A DNA stretch of 64,000 nt, taken from positions 524,313 to 588,312 of the forward strand of contig NZ_JARKMS010000001.1 in the NCBI RefSeq assembly GCF_029350945.1, given 5' to 3'. The position numbers were made by a program, and so were the translations under genes. Position 1 is the stretch's first letter. Each line of letters opens with the position of its first letter. The notes under the pieces were generated by a model. It saw nothing but the letters and a program-made list of their open reading frames with translations, made no database searches and was not told the DNA's origin. Of the stretch, positions 18,221 through 27,314 are shown piece by piece. The stretch is from Maribacter huludaoensis. GTDB lineage: Bacteria > Bacteroidota > Bacteroidia > Flavobacteriales > Flavobacteriaceae.

Positions 18221-18391
18221 TTAAAACTATATATTATTGATTGTTAAGGTTTCTAATTTTAACAGTTACGCAAATTGAAAATTTATTCACTCAGTCGCTG
18301 TTAATGATAGGTTAAAAAATTGGAAAACCCCTTATTTTTATGAACGTTTTAAGGGATTTCTTTTTAATTTCATTAATCAAAATACAATATA

Positions 18392-19255
18392 TTGAAATAT
18401 TCTAGAATAATTGCAGGTACTATGACCTGGGGCAAATGGGGCAAAAAGCATTCTACCAAAGATATGATATCACTTATGAATCATTGCATAGATCATAGAA
18501 TTACTACTTTCGACCATGCCGATATTTATGGCGACTATACTACTGAAGAGGATTTTGGCAAGGCCTTGAAAGAGAGTTCAATTAAAAGGGAGGATATTCA
18601 ATTGATCAGCAAATGCGGTATTCAGTTTCATGTAAAAGAACGATTGAACAGGATAAAGCATTATGACTATAGTACAGCATATATTATATCATCTGTTGAA
18701 CGCTCGTTAAAAAAGCTACAAACGGATCATTTAGACTTGTTGCTGCTGCACAGACCAAGTCCTTTGATGAATCCATCGGAAATTGCAGAAGCTGTAGATA
18801 AATTGAAGCAGGATGGTAAGATCAGACAATTTGGAGTGTCAAACTTTACGCCAGCACAAATTCAGTTAATAGAAAAGGAGATACAGGTAGAGGCAAACCA
18901 AGTAGAGTTTTCACTTTCTGCAAATGAAGTAATGGGCAACGGTACTTTGGATGACTGCGTTGCATTTGACCGATTGGCCATGAGCTGGAGTCCGCTAGGC
19001 AGTTATTTTAGGGAAGAATCTCAGGCAAATACACGGATCAAAAAGGTTTTGGCAGATTTAACCGAAAAATACAATGCCACAGAAGATCAACTGTTGTTGG
19101 CTTGGATTTTAAAACACCCATCTAAAATTCATCCTGTAGTGGGTACGGCAACTCCAAAACGATTAAAAATGGCAATGGATGCCGTTTCCATTGATATGGA
19201 TATACAAGATTGGTTTATTTTATTAGAGGCTAACGAAGGTCATGAAGTGGCATAA
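18392..19255 (+). CDS. Aldo/keto reductase (YdhF-like), TTG start
   Basis: A 287-residue NADPH-dependent oxidoreductase of the aldo/keto reductase superfamily. The catalytic set is visible: D41 and Y46 in FDHADIYG, K74 in LISKCG and H120 in LLLLHRPS; the phosphate-binding C-terminus includes HPVVGTATPKRL. It resembles the YdhF/'oxidoreductase' subgroup, whose natural substrates are not known. The start is TTG at 18392: the family begins MKYSRIIAGTMTWG, and the first ATG (at 18422) would cut off the first barrel strand. It is divergent from moxR and is followed after 12 bp by a short-chain dehydrogenase, so the two are probably one operon. Confidence 0.9.
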   Translation: MKYSRIIAGTMTWGKWGKKHSTKDMISLMNHCIDHRITTFDHADIYGDYTTEEDFGKALKESSIKREDIQLISKCGIQFHVKERLNRIKHYDYSTAYIISSVERSLKKLQTDHLDLLLLHRPSPLMNPSEIAEAVDKLKQDGKIRQFGVSNFTPAQIQLIEKEIQVEANQVEFSLSANEVMGNGTLDDCVAFDRLAMSWSPLGSYFREESQANTRIKKVLADLTEKYNATEDQLLLAWILKHPSKIHPVVGTATPKRLKMAMDAVSIDMDIQDWFILLEANEGHEVA

Positions 19256-19267
19256 TTAAAATATAAA

Positions 19268-20020
19268 ATGACAAAAACAGCGTTTATTACAGGAGCTACT
19301 AGCGGTATAGGAAAGTCAACGGCTATTCATTTTGCCCTTAACGGAATAAATTTGATTTTGTGCGGAAGACGCCAAAATCGGCTAGATGCCCTAAAAAAAG
19401 AACTTGGTAAAGAGGTTCTGATACATACCTTGAATTTTGATATTCGTAATAGGGAGTCTGTTCAAGAAGCGGTGAATTCCCTGCCAAAAGAGTTTTCACA
19501 GATAGATATTCTAATAAATAACGCCGGAAATGCCCATGGAATGGATGTCATACAGGAGGGAAACATTGATGATTGGGACGCCATGTTGGACATTAACGTT
19601 AAAGGCTTGTTATATGTTTCAAAAGCGATAATTCCGCAAATGGTGGCACGTGGATCGGGCCATATTATCAACATAGGATCTACGGCTGGCAAAGAGGTAT
19701 ATCCAAAAGGAAATGTGTATTGTGCAAGCAAACATGCTGTGGATGCCATTAACCAAGGAATGAGAATAGACCTTAATGGTACGGGTGTACGGGTTGGTGC
19801 CGTAAATCCGGGATTGGTGGAAACTGAGTTCAGTAATGTACGTTTTAAGGGAGATGAAGATAGGGCAGATAAGGTTTATACGGGTTTTCAACCTTTAAAA
19901 CCAGAAGATATTGCTGATATTATTCATTTTGTAGTCACAAGACCGTATCATGTTAATATTGCCGATTTGGTAGTAATGCCAACGGCGCAGGCATCTTCAA
20001 CTATTGTAGATAAAAATTAA
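19268..20020 (+). CDS. Short-chain dehydrogenase/reductase (YdfG-like)
   Basis: A 250-residue classical SDR enzyme with a Rossmann fold. The cofactor motif TGATSGIG is at residues 8-15 followed by the CGRR stretch that favours NADP(H); NNAG is at 84-87, catalytic Ser at about 138 (GSTAGK) and Y151-x-x-x-K155 (YCASK). It is closest in character to the YdfG group, which oxidises L-allo-threonine and 3-hydroxy acids, but SDR substrate cannot be read from sequence. It lies 12 bp after the aldo/keto reductase gene. Length is normal for the family. Confidence 0.92.
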   Translation: MTKTAFITGATSGIGKSTAIHFALNGINLILCGRRQNRLDALKKELGKEVLIHTLNFDIRNRESVQEAVNSLPKEFSQIDILINNAGNAHGMDVIQEGNIDDWDAMLDINVKGLLYVSKAIIPQMVARGSGHIINIGSTAGKEVYPKGNVYCASKHAVDAINQGMRIDLNGTGVRVGAVNPGLVETEFSNVRFKGDEDRADKVYTGFQPLKPEDIADIIHFVVTRPYHVNIADLVVMPTAQASSTIVDKN

Positions 20021-20071
20021 TGCTATGAAAAGAATTTAGAATACCGTCTTTGAAAGCTAAAATTTAAAATA

Positions 20072-21208
20072 ATGATCAATAAACGCCTTTTGGTAAAAAA
20101 CTTGCTTGCGCATAATGACGAGAATAGTTTTTACGACAAAAAGCGATTTATTTCTATAGGCGAAAAAGAAGGTAAAGGTAAATTTTTGAAGCATGTTTGT
20201 GCATTGGCAAATAGCAATCCCGCTAATAATTCTTTCATAGTAATTGGCGTTGAAGATGAGGACAATAAAATAGTAGGCGTAGACTTTTTTGATGACAGTA
20301 AGATTCAGAATTTGGTAAATGCCTATCTAGAAAACCCACCGCTAATATCTTACGAGAACATACCCTTTCCGCATTTACCGGAAGGTAAGGTAGTAGGTTT
20401 GGTCACCATAAAATCTATTGGAAAAATTTGCTCTTTGAGAAAGAACATTTGGAAATATTATGGCGGTTCCGTGTTCTTTAGGGAAGGCAGTATTAGTTTG
20501 CCAAAAGTGTTCGATATTGAATTAAAAGATACCAATTCAGAAGCTGTTGCTACTATTGAACAACATGCTAAAAACAATATTCAGCTGACTTTGGACGGTG
20601 TTATCGACTTTATAAACCACAGGCATAAAGATTTAGAGAGCGATTATAAAGTATTTAAAGAACAGTTTGTAGTATGTTGGGCAGGTAATAAAAAAGTGGT
20701 CAATGGAGAAACCTATTTTTATAGGGTAGATATTGAATTGATCAATGAGCAGGTAAAATTGTTCTATTCCAATCTAGATGAGGTAACTATAACCTATGAC
20801 AATGATTCATTTACTACCATTGAATATGTACAGCTTGGTCTGGCAGCAAAGCAGCGATATTATCCTTTAGAAAAAGTGGTAATATATTTTAGTGAAAACG
20901 GCACCTATCAGATTACCAGCGATCTACTTTTTAAACCTCCCGTGCATGATAAAGAAGAGCTAGAAAGAATATATGAAGGCAATAATGCTTTAGTGGCAAA
21001 GGCAAAAAAGACAACTGAATTGAGCATACTAGAGGTAAAGCAATTAAAATATTTGGCAGATTCTTATTTAATATGTTTTCTAAATGGTTTTGAAGAAGCA
21101 AAAGAACGAATGGAAAAAGCGAGGCAAGTATTGAAGCCTAATTATCCGGATATAAATGCTTCTTTGAAAGAAGCGCTTCGCGTAATTAGGAAGGTTAAAT
21201 ATTCTTGA
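20072..21208 (+). CDS. AlbA_2-domain (Schlafen-type) ATP-binding protein
   Basis: A 378-residue protein. The N-terminal 145 residues match the AlbA_2 domain: an acidic/charged lead (ENSFYDKKRF), then HVCALANSNPANNSFIVIGVED and KIVGVDFFDD, ending in a strand-rich stretch with YYGGSVFFREGS. AlbA_2 domains occur in putative DNA-binding or Schlafen-like proteins. The remaining 230 residues have no domain I recognise and carry helical Lys/Glu segments near the end. The 3' end overlaps the amylosucrase-type gene on the opposite strand by 14 bp. It lies 51 bp after the SDR gene and may be in the same transcript. Function is not known; a stress-linked role has been guessed for relatives. Confidence 0.8.
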   Translation: MINKRLLVKNLLAHNDENSFYDKKRFISIGEKEGKGKFLKHVCALANSNPANNSFIVIGVEDEDNKIVGVDFFDDSKIQNLVNAYLENPPLISYENIPFPHLPEGKVVGLVTIKSIGKICSLRKNIWKYYGGSVFFREGSISLPKVFDIELKDTNSEAVATIEQHAKNNIQLTLDGVIDFINHRHKDLESDYKVFKEQFVVCWAGNKKVVNGETYFYRVDIELINEQVKLFYSNLDEVTITYDNDSFTTIEYVQLGLAAKQRYYPLEKVVIYFSENGTYQITSDLLFKPPVHDKEELERIYEGNNALVAKAKKTTELSILEVKQLKYLADSYLICFLNGFEEAKERMEKARQVLKPNYPDINASLKEALRVIRKVKYS

Positions 21209-23132
21209 TCCAAAGTTGCTCGTAAGGCTTTAGCGGAAGCTCGTTTTGTATTAGGTGAATTGGTTCTCCTGTAAGGAGATCAACAGAATTTTTATCTGTA
21301 TGAATACCTATAGAAAGTAACCAACCTATATTTAAAGTTTCTGTGACTTCGTTAAAATTGGACAATACCCAAACACTTTTATTGGCATCTATTCTTTGAT
21401 AAACAAATATATGCTCGTTGGGGCAGCTAAAAACCTTTATATTATTTGTATCGGCAAATACACTGTGATCCTTTCGTAAGCGGATCATTTTTTTTAGTCC
21501 GTTATATATAATGCTAGATGGCTTGTCTTTTTGTTTGTTCAGTGAAGTTACGGTCTTCCAATTTTGCATTGGTCTGTTTACCCAACGGTTATCGTTTACT
21601 TGATCTTCATTTTGCTGGTAAGAATAGTCGTTTAAGGTTGCAATTTCGTCGCCGGCATATATCATCGGAATTCCTCCGTAAGTAAGAATAATGCCATGCA
21701 GCATTAAAATTTTAGAAATAGCGTAATCAATGATATTCTTGTTATTTTGTTCTAAGGCTGTTTCTAACCCGAGTAAAGAAGCGGCACTACCCGTAATTCT
21801 GCCATCGCCGTTTTTAGGGTTGTACATGAACATTAGGCCCTTGGCGGGAGACCACTCAAGTTTGCCACAATAATAGTTTAAGATAAACTGCTTGTGTGCG
21901 TAAGGGTCGTAGCCCGTAGCCCGTACAATATCATCTTCATAACCAAGACCGATATCATCATGGCAACGAATATAATTGATCCAAGTGGCATCACTAGGTT
22001 TTGTGGGAATTTCGGTAACACTTTTAACCATCAACGATGCTTTCTTAGTAGCAATGGAATTCCATAATAGGGCCATTAAGGAAGCATTATATGCAACCTC
22101 ACATTCATTACCTTCTGCCGCGCCTTCTCCAAAATATTTGATGATATTTCTTGGTGCCACAATAGCTTCGGCCAAAAGAATAACCCCGGGTGCTATAACC
22201 TGTAGGCACATTCTAAAAAGTGAAATCAATGTGTGCGCTTCGGGTAGATTTTGAGAAGATGTACCTATTTTTTTCCATAAAAAGGCTAGAGCATCAAAAC
22301 GGATAACATCTACGCCCAAATTGGCCAACGACATTAAATTGCCAAGCATTTCAATGAAAACTTCCGGGTTCCTATAATTTAAATCCCACTGATAGGTGTT
22401 AAAACAGGTCATCACCCATTTTTCCATATCATTATTATAGGTAAAGTTACCTGGTGCCGATTGCGGAAATATTTCAGGAAGCGTTTTTTCAAACTCATCT
22501 GGTATATGCCGATCAGAATAGGTGTAATAGTAATTTTGATAGTGCTGTCTGCCTTCTTTTGCTTTCTTGGCCCATATAAACTCATCTGAGGTATGGTTGA
22601 CAACAAAATCTAACATTAAGAACATATTTTTTTCACGTGCCTTTTTGCTAAAGGCCAAAAAATCCTCTTTTGTACCGTATTCAGGGTCAATATCATGATA
22701 ACTGTTCACTGCATAGCCGCCATCATTTTCGCCTTTTGGTCTTGTGGTTATAGGCATTAAATGTAAAAAGTTAATACCTAGATCCTCTAAATAAGGTATC
22801 TTCTCTTGTAGTCCCTTTATGTTTTTATTGAACCTATCTACATACAGTTGCATACCGGTCATTTGTTCGCTTTGGTACCAATTACCGGAATTTAAGCGTG
22901 CAATATCTTGTTTTTGTAGGTCTTTTGGACGGTCATTATATAGCGTTTCCAATTTATCTAATAGGGTGTAGAAAAAGGCTTTGTGCTCTTTCTCTTGATA
23001 TAATGAAAAAAACTGTATTTTAATGAGTGAAAGATTGACGGCCAATCTTTGTTCATAAGATGATAAAAGTATGTTGCCTTTTCTTTCTTGACTTTTTACT
23101 GTCAACAACCGGTGTAATTCAGCCTGGTTCAT
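21195..23132 (-). CDS. Amylosucrase / sucrose hydrolase family enzyme (GH13, subfamily 4 type)
   Basis: A 645-residue glycoside hydrolase family 13 protein. Conserved blocks: NDGGYAVNSYHDIDP (136-150), DFVVNHTS (175-182), GVDVIRFDALAF (273-284; nucleophile D280), LLAEAIVAP (319-327; acid/base E322) and YIRCHDDIG (387-395; H391, D392). The CHDDIG block and DNRWVNRP further on are marks of amylosucrases and related sucrose hydrolases, and spacing closely follows the known amylosucrase catalytic triad. The enzyme should split sucrose, either building an alpha-glucan or hydrolysing it, and release fructose. The fructokinase gene lies directly upstream with abutting stop and start codons (TAAATG), which fits. 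No signal peptide, so cytoplasmic; a sucrose importer is not in the window. Transferase versus hydrolase activity cannot be decided. Confidence 0.9.
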   Translation of the reverse strand: MNQAELHRLLTVKSQERKGNILLSSYEQRLAVNLSLIKIQFFSLYQEKEHKAFFYTLLDKLETLYNDRPKDLQKQDIARLNSGNWYQSEQMTGMQLYVDRFNKNIKGLQEKIPYLEDLGINFLHLMPITTRPKGENDGGYAVNSYHDIDPEYGTKEDFLAFSKKAREKNMFLMLDFVVNHTSDEFIWAKKAKEGRQHYQNYYYTYSDRHIPDEFEKTLPEIFPQSAPGNFTYNNDMEKWVMTCFNTYQWDLNYRNPEVFIEMLGNLMSLANLGVDVIRFDALAFLWKKIGTSSQNLPEAHTLISLFRMCLQVIAPGVILLAEAIVAPRNIIKYFGEGAAEGNECEVAYNASLMALLWNSIATKKASLMVKSVTEIPTKPSDATWINYIRCHDDIGLGYEDDIVRATGYDPYAHKQFILNYYCGKLEWSPAKGLMFMYNPKNGDGRITGSAASLLGLETALEQNNKNIIDYAISKILMLHGIILTYGGIPMIYAGDEIATLNDYSYQQNEDQVNDNRWVNRPMQNWKTVTSLNKQKDKPSSIIYNGLKKMIRLRKDHSVFADTNNIKVFSCPNEHIFVYQRIDANKSVWVLSNFNEVTETLNIGWLLSIGIHTDKNSVDLLTGEPIHLIQNELPLKPYEQLWIKNI

Positions 23133-24077
23133 TTAAGAGTCTAATTGTTGCGCTGTAGGTAATGATTGTATAGCTCCAAAATTTTCTGTTGTAATGGCAC
23201 CGGCTTTATTAGCTCTTGAAACCATGTTAGAGATAAGATTTTCGTTGACCAGAACATCTTCTATTTTAGAATGTTCTGCAAGTTGTTGTAAAAAACAACC
23301 TATAAACGCATCGCCGGCACCGGTGGTATCTTTAGGCGTAACTTTTATGCTAGGTATAGTTTTGTAGATATCTTTTGTACTTAGCAGTGTACCCTCGCTA
23401 CCTAAGGTAACCACTATAATTTGTGTGCCCATTTCATGAAAAAATTTACAGGCATCTTCAAGTTCACTTTTTCCTGAAAGCAGTTGTGCTTCTTCTAGGC
23501 TAAATTTACATAAATGAGATTTCTCAATGAAAGAATGACATTTACGAATAAAAACATCTTCTTTGTTCTTCCAGAGATCTACTCTATAATTTGGATCAAA
23601 ACTAATGAATGCATTTTTGGTCAGCCCATCAAACAAATACCTGTTGTAGGTCTCCTCTAAAGAACCGCCTAAAAGAGCCGTTGCAGCGCCAAAGTGCAAA
23701 ATGTTATTTTCAAAATTAGATTTTAAGGATGAGTCATAGGTTAGTTCCTTATCCGCACCACGGCTAAAAACAAAATCACGTTCCCCATCGTCATCAATAG
23801 AGACAAATGCTAAAGTTGTAAACGTATCGCATTTTTGAGCTAAAGAAATGTCTACTCTTTCATTTTCAAGTATACTTAGTAGAAAAGTACCAAAAGGATC
23901 GTCGCCAACAGCTCCGATAAAAAAGCTGTCGCCGCCAAGTTTGCTAATTGCGCAGGCTACATTGGCCGGTGCACCACCTGCTTTTTTAGAAAATTCTTTT
24001 GCCTTGGATAAATCTTTGCCCTGGTTTTCGGCCACAAAATCAATCAGCAATTCCCCTATACAGAATACTTTTTTCAT
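23133..24077 (-). CDS. Fructokinase-type PfkB sugar kinase
   Basis: A 314-residue ribokinase/PfkB family kinase. The N-terminus MKKVFCIGELLIDFV is the family's first strand; GGAPANVACAISKLGGDSFFIGAVGDDPFG is the PfkB signature 1 region (about 33-63); DTTGAGDAFIGCF (about 250-262) is signature 2 with the catalytic Asp. The open frame reaches 24122, but the 15 added residues (MFFLINLDFLIFFKR) are hydrophobic and unlike the family, so ATG at 24077 is preferred. It sits directly in front of the amylosucrase-type gene and would phosphorylate the fructose released from sucrose. Substrate assignment rests on this context. Confidence 0.9.
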   Translation of the reverse strand: MKKVFCIGELLIDFVAENQGKDLSKAKEFSKKAGGAPANVACAISKLGGDSFFIGAVGDDPFGTFLLSILENERVDISLAQKCDTFTTLAFVSIDDDGERDFVFSRGADKELTYDSSLKSNFENNILHFGAATALLGGSLEETYNRYLFDGLTKNAFISFDPNYRVDLWKNKEDVFIRKCHSFIEKSHLCKFSLEEAQLLSGKSELEDACKFFHEMGTQIIVVTLGSEGTLLSTKDIYKTIPSIKVTPKDTTGAGDAFIGCFLQQLAEHSKIEDVLVNENLISNMVSRANKAGAITTENFGAIQSLPTAQQLDS

Positions 24078-24260
24078 ACGTTTAAAAAAAATTAGGAAGT
24101 CTAAGTTAATTAGAAAAAACACCTATTTCCTAAAAAATCTTAAGTAAATATTAAATTACGGTTGAAGTCATATTATTTTTATGAATTAATGACCTGGGTA
24201 TTTTGGGTCTGTTATTGAATTGCATATCTTGAATAACACATTTTAAAACACATATTGACC

Positions 24261-25397
24261 ATGAGCATTTTTGATGAAATTAAGAAAAAACTGAGCCACG
24301 AGTTTATTGACATTGTTGAATGGCTAGATACCACAAACGATACTATTGTACATAGATTTGAGCGTTATCAAAATGAAATTAAGAACAATGCACAATTGAT
24401 CGTTAGAGAAGGGCAAACGGCGGTCTTTATCAATGAAGGTCAGTTGGCGGATGTTTTTAAACCAGGTACATATACTTTAAATACGCAAAACTTGCCAATC
24501 TTAACAACGTTAAAAGGTTGGAAATACGGATTTGATAGTCCGTTCAAGGCAGAGATATATTTTGTGAACACCCGTTTGTTCACAGATGAAAAATGGGGCA
24601 CTAAAAATCCGTTCATGTTAAGTGATGACCGATTTGGTTTGGTAGAAATTCGCGCTTTTGGAACGTATAGTTTTAGAGTCAATGACCCGGGAAAGTTCGT
24701 TGTAGATGTAGTGGGTACAGATGGTAATTTTACAAGCTATGAAGTAAATGAACATTTAAAAAGCTTAATAGTAACACGTTTTACAGATACAATAGGTGAA
24801 GCCAATTTGCCCATTGAGTTATATGCTGCAAATACAAGCGAGCTATCTGAAACCTGCCAAGAAGTAATGCAGCCAGAGTTTAATAGGGTAGGTATAGAAC
24901 TAGAGAAATTCTACATTGAAAATGTATCAATGCCAGAAGAGCTTAAAAAGGAAATATTTGAATACAGCCGATTGGATAAATTGGACATGGGCAAACTTGC
25001 ACAGTTTAAAGCGGCCAAAGCAATGGAGTTAGCTGCCAAGAATGAAGGTGGCACCGCCGGTGCCGGTATGGGCATGGGCATGGGCTTTGTATTGGCACAA
25101 CAAATGGGCGGTTTAATGGGGCAGCCTGCGGCACAACCCATTGGCGGTCAAACCACACAACAGCCTCAAGCGCCACCGCCGATACCTGCACAAATAACTT
25201 ATTTTTATGCCGTAAACGGTCAGCAATTGGGCCCTGTTACTTTTGATAAGCTTAAAGAATTGTTCGCCAGTAGAACCGTTAACAGAGATTCGTTGATCTG
25301 GAAACAAGGTATGGCAAGCTGGGCTGCCTTAAAAGAGGTAGAAGAGCTAAAATCTTTCTTGGGAGGTAATACACCACCGCCATTGCCAACAGCATAA
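24261..25397 (+). CDS. SPFH-domain protein with C-terminal GYF_2 domain
   Basis: A 378-residue protein. Residues 1-250 form an SPFH/Band-7-like core of the YdjI group (REGQTAVFINEGQLADVFKPGTY; FGTYSFRVNDPGKFV; GIELEKFYIENVSMPEEL). A Gly/Met/Ala/Pro-rich linker (about 268-318) leads to a C-terminal GYF_2 domain (about 320-370, YFYAVNGQQLGPVTFDKLKELF...DSLIWKQGMASWAALKEV), a peptide-binding module. There is no membrane helix. The open frame allows a TTG two codons earlier (24255); ATG at 24261 (MSIFDEIKKK) is preferred. The next gene encodes a double zinc-ribbon membrane protein, a frequent neighbour of YdjI-like proteins. Databases often call such proteins 'virion core protein', which has no functional support. 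A membrane-stress scaffold role is likely by analogy with SPFH proteins. Confidence 0.88.
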   Translation: MSIFDEIKKKLSHEFIDIVEWLDTTNDTIVHRFERYQNEIKNNAQLIVREGQTAVFINEGQLADVFKPGTYTLNTQNLPILTTLKGWKYGFDSPFKAEIYFVNTRLFTDEKWGTKNPFMLSDDRFGLVEIRAFGTYSFRVNDPGKFVVDVVGTDGNFTSYEVNEHLKSLIVTRFTDTIGEANLPIELYAANTSELSETCQEVMQPEFNRVGIELEKFYIENVSMPEELKKEIFEYSRLDKLDMGKLAQFKAAKAMELAAKNEGGTAGAGMGMGMGFVLAQQMGGLMGQPAAQPIGGQTTQQPQAPPPIPAQITYFYAVNGQQLGPVTFDKLKELFASRTVNRDSLIWKQGMASWAALKEVEELKSFLGGNTPPPLPTA

Positions 25398-25435
25398 TTT
25401 TAAGCAAAACCTTTCTAAGATAAGGGATACTTTCT

Positions 25436-26518
25436 ATGGACGATATTCAAAAATCAGAATATAAAAAGGCATGTGCCAATTGTGGTGCCGAGCTAAAATT
25501 TAAGCCCGGATCCAATCAATTGACATGTGAGTACTGTGGTTATGAAGAGTTTATTGAGCAATCTAAGACTAGTTTTGAAGAACTAGAACTAGAGCATTAC
25601 TTGAAAATTGTTGGTGAAAATGCGTATACTGAAACAATAGACCTGTTGCATTGTAAAAATTGCGGAGCCAATCAGCATGTAGAGGAGAACTATAAATCGC
25701 TTAACTGTGTATATTGTAGCGAGCCTTTAATACGAGAAGATATTGAAAAAGAAGGTTGGATATTGCCTGGGGCGCTAGTTCCGTTTCAATTTGATACTAA
25801 TAAGGCACAATCAATATTTAAAGCTTGGGTAGATAAAATTTGGTTTGCACCTGATAATCTTAAAAAAGCGGCTTTAGATCCAGAAGGGTTGCATGGGTTG
25901 TATATACCTTATTGGACGTTCGATGCCAACCTCTTTGCCTCTTACCAAGGTCAACGAGGCGATTATTATTACGAGACACAAAGCTATAACAGCAACAAGG
26001 CAAGAAAAACCAGACGTGTTAGAAAGACAAGGTGGACTTATGCATCGGGCAGGGTAGATGGTTTTGTAGATGATATTTTAATAAGCGCATCAGAAAAGAA
26101 ACGAAAAGAGATTCCGGCGAAAGTCGCCTTTTGGAATTTGAAAGATTTAGTGGCTTTTAATTCAAAATATCTATCTGGTTTTGTTACGGAAAAATATACG
26201 GTTTCATTAAAGGAAGGGCATCACAAGTCGTTTCAAGAAGCCAAGAATATAGCTTACAATTGGATCAGGCGTGATATTGGTGGTGATACCCAAAGGGTAG
26301 CTAATGCAGATATAAAACTGTCAAATGAAAAATTCAAGCATATTTTACTTCCTATCTATATAAGTTCATATAGGTATGATGGTAAAGAGTTTAGTTTTTA
26401 TATAAATGGGCAAACAGGCGTATTAAGCGGTAACAGGCCTTATTCATTCTGGAAAATCTTTTTTTTAGTGATATTTATTCTTGCTATGATAACCATAATT
26501 GCGATTTTTGCTAAATGA
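25436..26518 (+). CDS. Double zinc-ribbon protein with C-terminal membrane anchor
   Basis: A 360-residue protein. Two zinc ribbons stand at the N-terminus: C13-x2-C16...C31-x2-C34 and C73-x2-C76...C91-x2-C94. A middle domain of about 220 residues follows (GALVPFQFDTNKAQSIFKAW; HGLYIPYWTFDANLFASY; ILLPIYISSYRYDGKEFSFYINGQTG), and a single membrane helix at about 338-358 anchors the tail. Related proteins are called 'TFIIB-type zinc ribbon' or, wrongly, 'primosomal protein N''; no helicase motif is present. It lies 38 bp after the SPFH-GYF gene and overlaps the next gene by 4 bp (ATGA), so it is in an operon with both. Function unknown; the pairing suggests a common envelope role. Confidence 0.85.
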   Translation: MDDIQKSEYKKACANCGAELKFKPGSNQLTCEYCGYEEFIEQSKTSFEELELEHYLKIVGENAYTETIDLLHCKNCGANQHVEENYKSLNCVYCSEPLIREDIEKEGWILPGALVPFQFDTNKAQSIFKAWVDKIWFAPDNLKKAALDPEGLHGLYIPYWTFDANLFASYQGQRGDYYYETQSYNSNKARKTRRVRKTRWTYASGRVDGFVDDILISASEKKRKEIPAKVAFWNLKDLVAFNSKYLSGFVTEKYTVSLKEGHHKSFQEAKNIAYNWIRRDIGGDTQRVANADIKLSNEKFKHILLPIYISSYRYDGKEFSFYINGQTGVLSGNRPYSFWKIFFLVIFILAMITIIAIFAK

Positions 26519-27249
26519 GTACAAATAGAACACTGGTAGTAGGTGATATTCATTCAGGGTTACAAGCTTTAAAACAAGTACTTGAAAAAGCCGCTATAAC
26601 CAAAGATGATACTATAATTTTTTTGGGTGATTATATAGATGGATGGAGCGAAGCTGTGGAAACAGTAAACTACCTCATAAAATTAAAAGAAAGCTACAAC
26701 TGTATATATTTAAGAGGCAACCATGATGAACTATGTTATGAATGGTTGACGGGTAAGGCAGACAACCCAACATGGTTTATGCATGGAGGTGAAGCAACTT
26801 CAAATTCATACGGTAAAGCTTCTAAAGAGACTAAAGAAATGCATCTTAAGTTTTATGAAAGCTTAGAGAATTATTATTTAGATTCGGAGAACAGATTGTT
26901 CTTGCATGCAGGGTTTACCAACTTAAAGGGTATTGAGCATGAATATTTTAAAAAGACGTTCTATTGGGATCGTACGTTGTGGGAATTGGCGCTTTCATTG
27001 AATACAGATTTAGATGAAGGGCATATTCATTATCCAAAGCGATTAAAAAATTATTCTGAAATTTATATTGGCCATACTCCTGTTACGCGTATAGGGAAAA
27101 CAACACCGCAAAAAGCCGCCAATGTGTGGAACATAGATACAGGTGCGGCCTTTAAAGGACCGTTAACTGTATTTAATGCCAGTTCCAAAGAATATTGGCA
27201 AAGTGATCCAGTTTATACCTTTTATCCTAATGAAACGGGCAGAAACTAA
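26515..27249 (+). CDS. Metallophosphoesterase (PP1-like serine/threonine phosphatase family)
   Basis: A 244-residue cytoplasmic phosphoesterase. Metal-binding blocks are intact: GDIHSG (D11, H13), GDYIDGW (D39), RGNHDE (N69, H70), followed by HAGF and GHTPV for the later histidines. It is close to the bacterial PrpA/ApaH-like phosphatases, which act on phosphoproteins or dinucleoside polyphosphates; substrate cannot be decided. It overlaps the zinc-ribbon gene by ATGA, so translation is probably coupled. After it, a weak hairpin (AGATTG/CAATCT, 27279-27299) precedes the desaturase gene. Confidence 0.9.
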   Translation: MSTNRTLVVGDIHSGLQALKQVLEKAAITKDDTIIFLGDYIDGWSEAVETVNYLIKLKESYNCIYLRGNHDELCYEWLTGKADNPTWFMHGGEATSNSYGKASKETKEMHLKFYESLENYYLDSENRLFLHAGFTNLKGIEHEYFKKTFYWDRTLWELALSLNTDLDEGHIHYPKRLKNYSEIYIGHTPVTRIGKTTPQKAANVWNIDTGAAFKGPLTVFNASSKEYWQSDPVYTFYPNETGRN

Positions 27250-27314
27250 GAAAACCGTTAACTTTACTGAAAAACAGATTGCTTTATTGACAATCTTTAA
27301 TAGAAATTAAAAAT

